From contig OX419757.1 in NCBI GenBank assembly GCA_948567375.1, positions 72,361,836 through 72,425,835 on the forward strand: a stretch of DNA of 64,000 nucleotides, in the 5' to 3' direction. This DNA is from Lunularia cruciata (Eukaryota > Streptophyta > Marchantiopsida > Lunulariales > Lunulariaceae). This document shows, piece after piece, positions 59,218-64,000 of the stretch (position 1 is its first letter; every line of letters begins with the position of its first letter). Under the pieces are notes generated by a model. That model was not told where the DNA came from. It did no database searches and saw only the letters and a program-made list of their open reading frames with translations. The translations under genes were made by a program, and so were the position numbers.

Positions 59218-59935
59218 AAGGGAGTGTGGTGCTCCCACTTCTCAAAATTTACTTTTGTTGATCAAATCAGGCTTAAGTGCTAGAGAAAGACCATGAAGAA
59301 AGTAGTTACTAGGGGAATTTCCCCAAAAGGAAGTGGCACTCATAGGGATGCCATAGAAGTCAAAACAGATCAACACTTGGAAGGATGTAGGATTATCCAG
59401 AGTGTTTATAGGACAATTAGCACTTGGAGTGCTTATAGGCCTGAGTACCTAGTGACTTGTTGGCATTTGTACTTAAGTGCCACCATGATTGAATGAGCTG
59501 CCAACTCAACCTATAATGGCCACCAAGGGCCGTTACAATAAAGATAGCCGTTACACTTGGTGGGTAAGTGTCACACATGGGTGAGTGATTGGCGGAGAAT
59601 CTTTTGCATGTGGAAAGGTGACATCTAACCAAGGAAGACATGTAGATGCTGTTGCATGTGAGGATGGTGAGTGCACACCTAATCCTTAATTGCCAAAGGG
59701 CTGAAGAATGACCAAGGACCTGAACTATAAATTGAGGAGCTTGACCAAAAAATGCACTTTTTGGAGAATCACGCACCTTCATAGTTGATAGAGTAGAATT
59801 TGCACTTTGTCAAGAAACAAGAGTCCACTGCCTTACAACTTAGGTCGCACTCAGAGTGATTCTCAACACTCAAAGTGACATGCAATACTTAGAGTAGACT
59901 CATGCTCAACTTTTTCCTTCTTCCTATCATCAAGA
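59218..59935 (+). mobile_element. Candidate LTR or leader between copies D and C
   Basis: This non-coding stretch lies between the end of one coiled-coil tail and the start of the next copy, in the same orientation. It has a TATA-like motif AACTATAAATTGAGGAG at about 59725. If the family is an LTR retroelement, a shared LTR would sit exactly here. No second copy of this stretch was found after copy C, so the reading is unproven. Confidence 0.3.
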
Positions 59936-59937
59936 AT

Positions 59938-62040
59938 CATGGTGTACACATTTAAAACATATAAACAGATCCTAGAGGCCATCCTTAGGTCTCTTGTTGT
60001 AAAAAAATGGCCATTATATTGTAGGACCATAGTGATCCAAAGAAAACACTTGGGGTTCTTGCTCTAGAACTGGGATTTGATTGGCTTTGCCATGATACAT
60101 GAGATGAGGGGACAGAGAGAAGACACCAAGAGGAATGAGAGGGAGCCCCAACAATTGGACAAAGGATCACCAGTGCATGGTACTCAACCCAAATGCAGGG
60201 GTAGTAGGAGTGATGCCTCTTGACACCAAATTTGCAGACGAGGAGCTAACAGCCTATATCAATATCAATGCCACTTTCAATGATAATAGGTTAAAGAAAA
60301 ATGGGTGTAGAGTAGCCAATTATTAAGACCCTATGAGGAGAGCCATAGTGGAGGTAGTTAAGAAAATCTTTAAACCCAAATGAACTACCTACTTGACCAA
60401 CAATCAGGCTGTGTTTTTAATTATATTACTCAAGCATTATTACTCAAGCAAGCCGGTTGATTGGGCAGACATGTTCAACCAAGAGGCCAAGACACTACAC
60501 AAAGATTTTGAGGAGAACAGAGGTGCTACATACCTCACTCCATTTGCCACTCATTACTACTTGGGAATCAACCTCCTAACCAAGAGGGAAGGAAGAGATT
60601 CCCCACTCATTTTCATCCTAATGACACTTCTCTCATTTGGGATCAAGGTTGAGGATTTTCAGTTTGGTGGACTATTCTTGAGGACTTATCTGAATTTTTG
60701 AATAAAATATTTGATGAGATTTTGCCAATAACCAGAGTTGGACTCTTGATTAGGGCTTGGACAAGAAACACTAAACCAAGTTCAAAAGAGTATCAAAAGA
60801 TCTATAGTGGTAGATGGTAGCTTGCCTTACATCATTAGAAAGGTTTTCTCACAGGCTCTCCATTGAGCCCTAAACCATTGTAATCAAAGCTATACAAAAA
60901 AAAATCTTCTATGTTTCTTTCTTGGAGTTTTATCGTCGTTTTTTTTAATTGATTAAATAAAAAATCTTACAACACTGGTGGACAAAGAGACCATTGTTCC
61001 AAAAATTACAAAAAGAAAGAAGAATGCACCTAAGAAATAGCCAAGAAGTGTCACACAAAGAAATGTCAGTCTCACACTAAAGTAGTAGAAGTGTCCTCAT
61101 TTGAAGATGCAAGAAGAGATTTCACCACAAGGGTGCACTCCTCAATCCCATTCAAGAAGCAAGAGATTATGAAGAAGAGAAAGACCATGTACTTGCTACA
61201 AAGAACTTTAGCCCAGAGTGTAGTAGGATGCCAAAGTCCTGCAAATAGTAGAGTACCAAATCACAGACCATTTCAAAGAAGAAGAGGTGGATATAGAAGT
61301 TGATGCCAAATATCTTGCACCAATAGTACAAACCAAGTTTGGGGAAGGGTCAAATTCCTCAGCAGCAATGCCTATGAAGGAGGGAACACACTTTGTCATT
61401 CACCTAATAGGAGCGGCACTAGAACTAATTTGAATGAAGATTTTTCTACCCCAATAACAGGCCAAGAGTCCTGACATTGTGGATTATGCAACACTTGTGC
61501 GCAACATGCACAAGCAGGTCAATGCTCAGGAAGGCCAAGGAGGACCTTGTCAAGGAAGAAGTGACCAAGCCAAGAGACCTATACAAAGAAGAGGTCAAGA
61601 ACGTCAGGAGGTCAGGAGAATAACAAGGTCAGGAGAATAACAAAATTAAGAGGCAGAGTGCCACAATGGAAGTAGAACAAAATCACAATCAGGAAGTTGA
61701 TATGCAAAGATGAAGAGCTAGCAAGCACTTAAAAATGAGCTAGAGAGTGCTATTGTCAAGATAGTGACCTTAGATTTGCAGATGAATAAATACAAAAAGG
61801 AAGTGGCACTTCAACTAGAGTCCATGGCCAAGGAGTTGGAAAACAAGTGAGCAAAGCAAGTAGAAAGTATCAAAATGAAAAATGCATTGCAAGAGGACTG
61901 GAATCTTGGACCTAATAGTTGGAGGAGGAAAAGAATAAAACACTTCAACAATTGGAGGAGGCAATGAATTTACTTGTGGAGAGGCTACATGAAGAAGTGT
62001 AACTCCAAGCACTCAGGCAAAGATACATGAGCTCAAGTTA
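59938..62040 (+). pseudogene. Unclassified coiled-coil element, copy C
   Basis: The clearest copy. It starts MVYTFKTYKQILEAILRSLV at 59938 and continues with RGSPNNWTKDH (60138-60170), MPLDTKFADEELTAYI, then after a TAA near 60325 IVEVVKKIFKPK and NNQAVFLIILLKHYYSSK (60393-60450), VDWADMFNQEAKTLHKDFE and PFATHYYLGINLLTKRE. A mixed region follows (60720-61690), then the coiled coil ALKNELESAIVKIVTLDLQM at about 61730. The N-terminal half is globular with conserved Trp and aromatic positions; I recognise no named domain (a Gag-like or plant-mobile-domain-like role is only a guess). Stops and shifts show it is dead. Confidence 0.5.
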
Positions 62041-62099
62041 CATTTCTAGTCATGTTTTATCCATATTCTTGAGAGAATGACATGTTCTTACCATGTTTT

Positions 62100-62920
62100 A
62101 CTATTAGTACGTTGGCATTGGGCTATAACATAGTTCATTTCAAGAGAAGATCAAATTATATACAATTCTTATCAATATGTAAATGACACTCTAATCTTCT
62201 CCAACAATACATTAATTATTATGAATATGGAGGAGAAATTAAGTACAAGGTCTGAGATGAGTTATTCAGGAGAAGATAAATTTCTCCTCTCTATTTTGAT
62301 CACTCATAATAGAGTTGCTAGGAATCTCTCTATGTCTCACTAATATTCCACTTAATTGAGCAAATGAGTAAATCCAATATACAAAGTGACCATTTCCATC
62401 TCATTGGAGGTCAGTCAAAATATATATCTTTCAACTGAAGTCGAGGAAACGTTTATGGAATCAAGGCCAAATATCCATCAGGTTGGAACCCACATATAAG
62501 ATCTGATCTTGCTAATGCATAAGCTGAAAGCGAGGTTTACTTTATATCTTTATATGTGTGGCTGAATTTATAGCTCTCACTCAAGCCACCAAAAAGGTTA
62601 TTCTCATTCAGTTGAGTTGTTCCTTGGGATGCAATCCAACTCTAACAAATGGTGGTAATCTAGCATGCCTAGATATGATGAAAAATCCAATTTTTAATTC
62701 AAGGACAAAGTATAAACAAATCTAAATATATTTTGTGAGGGAGAAAGTATAGTTTTGGATAATATTCTTGGAATATATTATCAAGACATTTATCAGGCCT
62801 ATGAGACAAGTTCAATAGTCAATGTTAAGATATAGGATGAGACTATTGCAGACATAAGTCTCACGTAACTTTATGTGCCAAGACTCAAGCTCATAAAGTT
62901 AAGTTGTATTTTATATGCTT
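62100..62920 (+). pseudogene. Ty1/copia RT-RNase H fragment
   Basis: YVNDTLIFSNN (about 62178-62210) corresponds to the RT catalytic YVDD region, with Asn in place of the first Asp. It continues SYSGEDKFLLSILITHNRVA, then VAEFIALTQATKKVILIQ (about 62560-62615), NLACLDMMKNPIFNSRTK (about 62650-62705) and YFVREKV, the typical copia RNase H end. Frames shift and stops occur. Gag, protease and integrase are absent; it abuts copy C at about 62050. Confidence 0.85.
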
Positions 62921-63139
62921 GTTCACAGGAAACGAATTCCAAGAATAGCACTCCATAGTGCTGAGGACATGTAACTCTATGTATGATGCCACTTTGTAAT
63001 GGGTAATGTGTTATATTTTGTTGAATGTTTGCTTTTCGATTTATACAAGTGCTATTTCTCAAAAGTAGCTAAGGTCAAATCATTTCACTTTGGTAGAATA
63101 CAAATTCTGACCGCGAAGACATAATATTTACTTCTTAAT
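62921..63139. other. No gene seen
   Basis: Short stretch between the copia fragment and the second LINE copy; probably copia 3' sequence. Confidence 0.4.
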
Positions 63140-63835
63140 ATGCAGGATGCTTTATGCGTCTCATGCAATCGTTGGGGTTGGAGTTATCCCACCGGTTAGT
63201 ACGCATAGTTTCGGAGGGATTATTCATCCTCCAAGTTAGGCAGCCAGCCACAAGTAAGGTCTCCAAGTAGTGTGTACGCAAGGTTAGAGAAAGAAAGAAA
63301 TGACATTTAGCCTCGGAGGGATGGATGCGGGGGTATTTAAAGATGGAGGCGGGGGTATTCAAAGCCAAAGGTGATCTCAATCTTTGGAGTTATATGGAAC
63401 GATGGATACAGTGATGTTGATGTTTTAGAGAGTACACAGTAGCATATCATTGTATACCGAAGAGATATAATTTTCACTATATTAATTTATAATATATTTT
63501 ATTGCATAATTTAGTTAATATATATTTCTTGCTTTGCCCATAGCAGTGCAGTGACTGGTGCAATCTATTCTGTAGAAGAGAAATCACATACCAACCATCC
63601 ATAGCAGAAGAGCAATCACATTACATAAAATAATGTTTATGGGGTTACTCCAGTAGTTTATAGAGACACTGCACTTTGCATAGTTCTAATATCTTAGACT
63701 TAGACGCGTATGGTAGATTTCTCATGCCTGTCTTGTCTGTTATGTCTTTTCCTTGTACTGGTTGAGAGGTCTTCGCATCCTTCTTGTTATATTCTTGTTA
63801 TACCCCGCGGTCGCCTTTTTCTCACTGGGTACCAC
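63140..63835 (+). mobile_element. Endonuclease-bearing LINE, second decayed copy
   Basis: Read with shifts, it follows the 58.2-58.8 kb copy: GGIIHPPS against GVITHPLG, then SLELYGTMDTVMLMF against ALELYGAMDMAFDTFF (63380-63430), then the 3' tail (TGGTGCAATCTATTCTGTAGAAGAG; TTGCATAGTTCTAATATCTTAG; ATCCTTCTTG). A local repeat of GGAGG/GCGGGGGTATT sits at about 63315-63362. More diverged than the first copy. Confidence 0.6.
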
Positions 63836-64000
63836 TGCACTAACTATTCATCATTGCATATTACCATTTCCTACTCCGTTCATGGAAATGGGGTGGGGCC
63901 GGAACCATCTACGATTCAACCTACACTATATCTCCGGAAGGTAAATTTCTTCCTAGACTTTCTACCTAAATTGAGTGGCAATATGCCACTCCATTATCTA

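Overview
The window looks like nuclear DNA of a land plant, most likely a bryophyte (moss) or a lycophyte. It holds only two genes that read as intact, and both lie in its right half. One is a GH63 enzyme of the mannosylglycerate-hydrolase type, a family described among plants mainly in early-diverging lineages such as Selaginella. The other is an F-box protein. Almost everything else is decayed transposable-element DNA or pseudogenes. The lineage is an inference; no marker in the window fixes the species.

Left half (1-34 kb): an AT-rich repeat graveyard. From left to right it holds a Ty1/copia gag-protease fragment on the minus strand next to an LTR, and a small LTR with a tRNA-iMet primer-binding site near 4.05 kb. 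A broken PIF/Harbinger transposase (8.7-9.8 kb) and a foldback element with a perfect palindrome (10.5-10.8 kb) follow. Next are uncharacterised coding-like debris (11-13.4 kb) and a decayed minus-strand transcription unit with a TATA box (14.5-15.8 kb). The rest is two copies of an unclassified coiled-coil element (17.8-20.3 kb and 23.2-32 kb). Into and beside the second copy went a complete but dead Ty3/gypsy chromovirus (25182-31499) and several solo LTRs of one family. Target-site duplications were found for three of these insertions besides the chromovirus's own, so the order of events can be read: the solo LTR at 30696-31471 landed inside the chromovirus 5' LTR.

Middle (34-57 kb): lower repeat density. 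A TATA box at 36053, a probable 5' leader intron and a GC-rich GH63 coding exon (37365-39014) form the best gene. Further right are two decayed F-box copies (44.3 and 46.6 kb), a GDSL esterase/lipase pseudogene that still shows exon blocks (50.9-52.9 kb), and the intact F-box gene (54911-56191).

Right end (57-64 kb): another transposon graveyard. It holds the C-terminal part of a non-LTR retrotransposon that carries a zinc motif and a PD-(D/E)XK endonuclease-like domain (57.9-58.8 kb), a second decayed copy (63.1-63.8 kb) and a tail-only copy at 41.05 kb. It also holds two pieces of the same unclassified coiled-coil element (58.9-62.0 kb) and a Ty1/copia RT-RNase H fragment.

The candidates for something undescribed are the unclassified multi-copy coiled-coil element, the endonuclease-bearing LINE, and the LTR family with a variable internal subrepeat. 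All coordinates of decayed elements are approximate unless a boundary motif is named.
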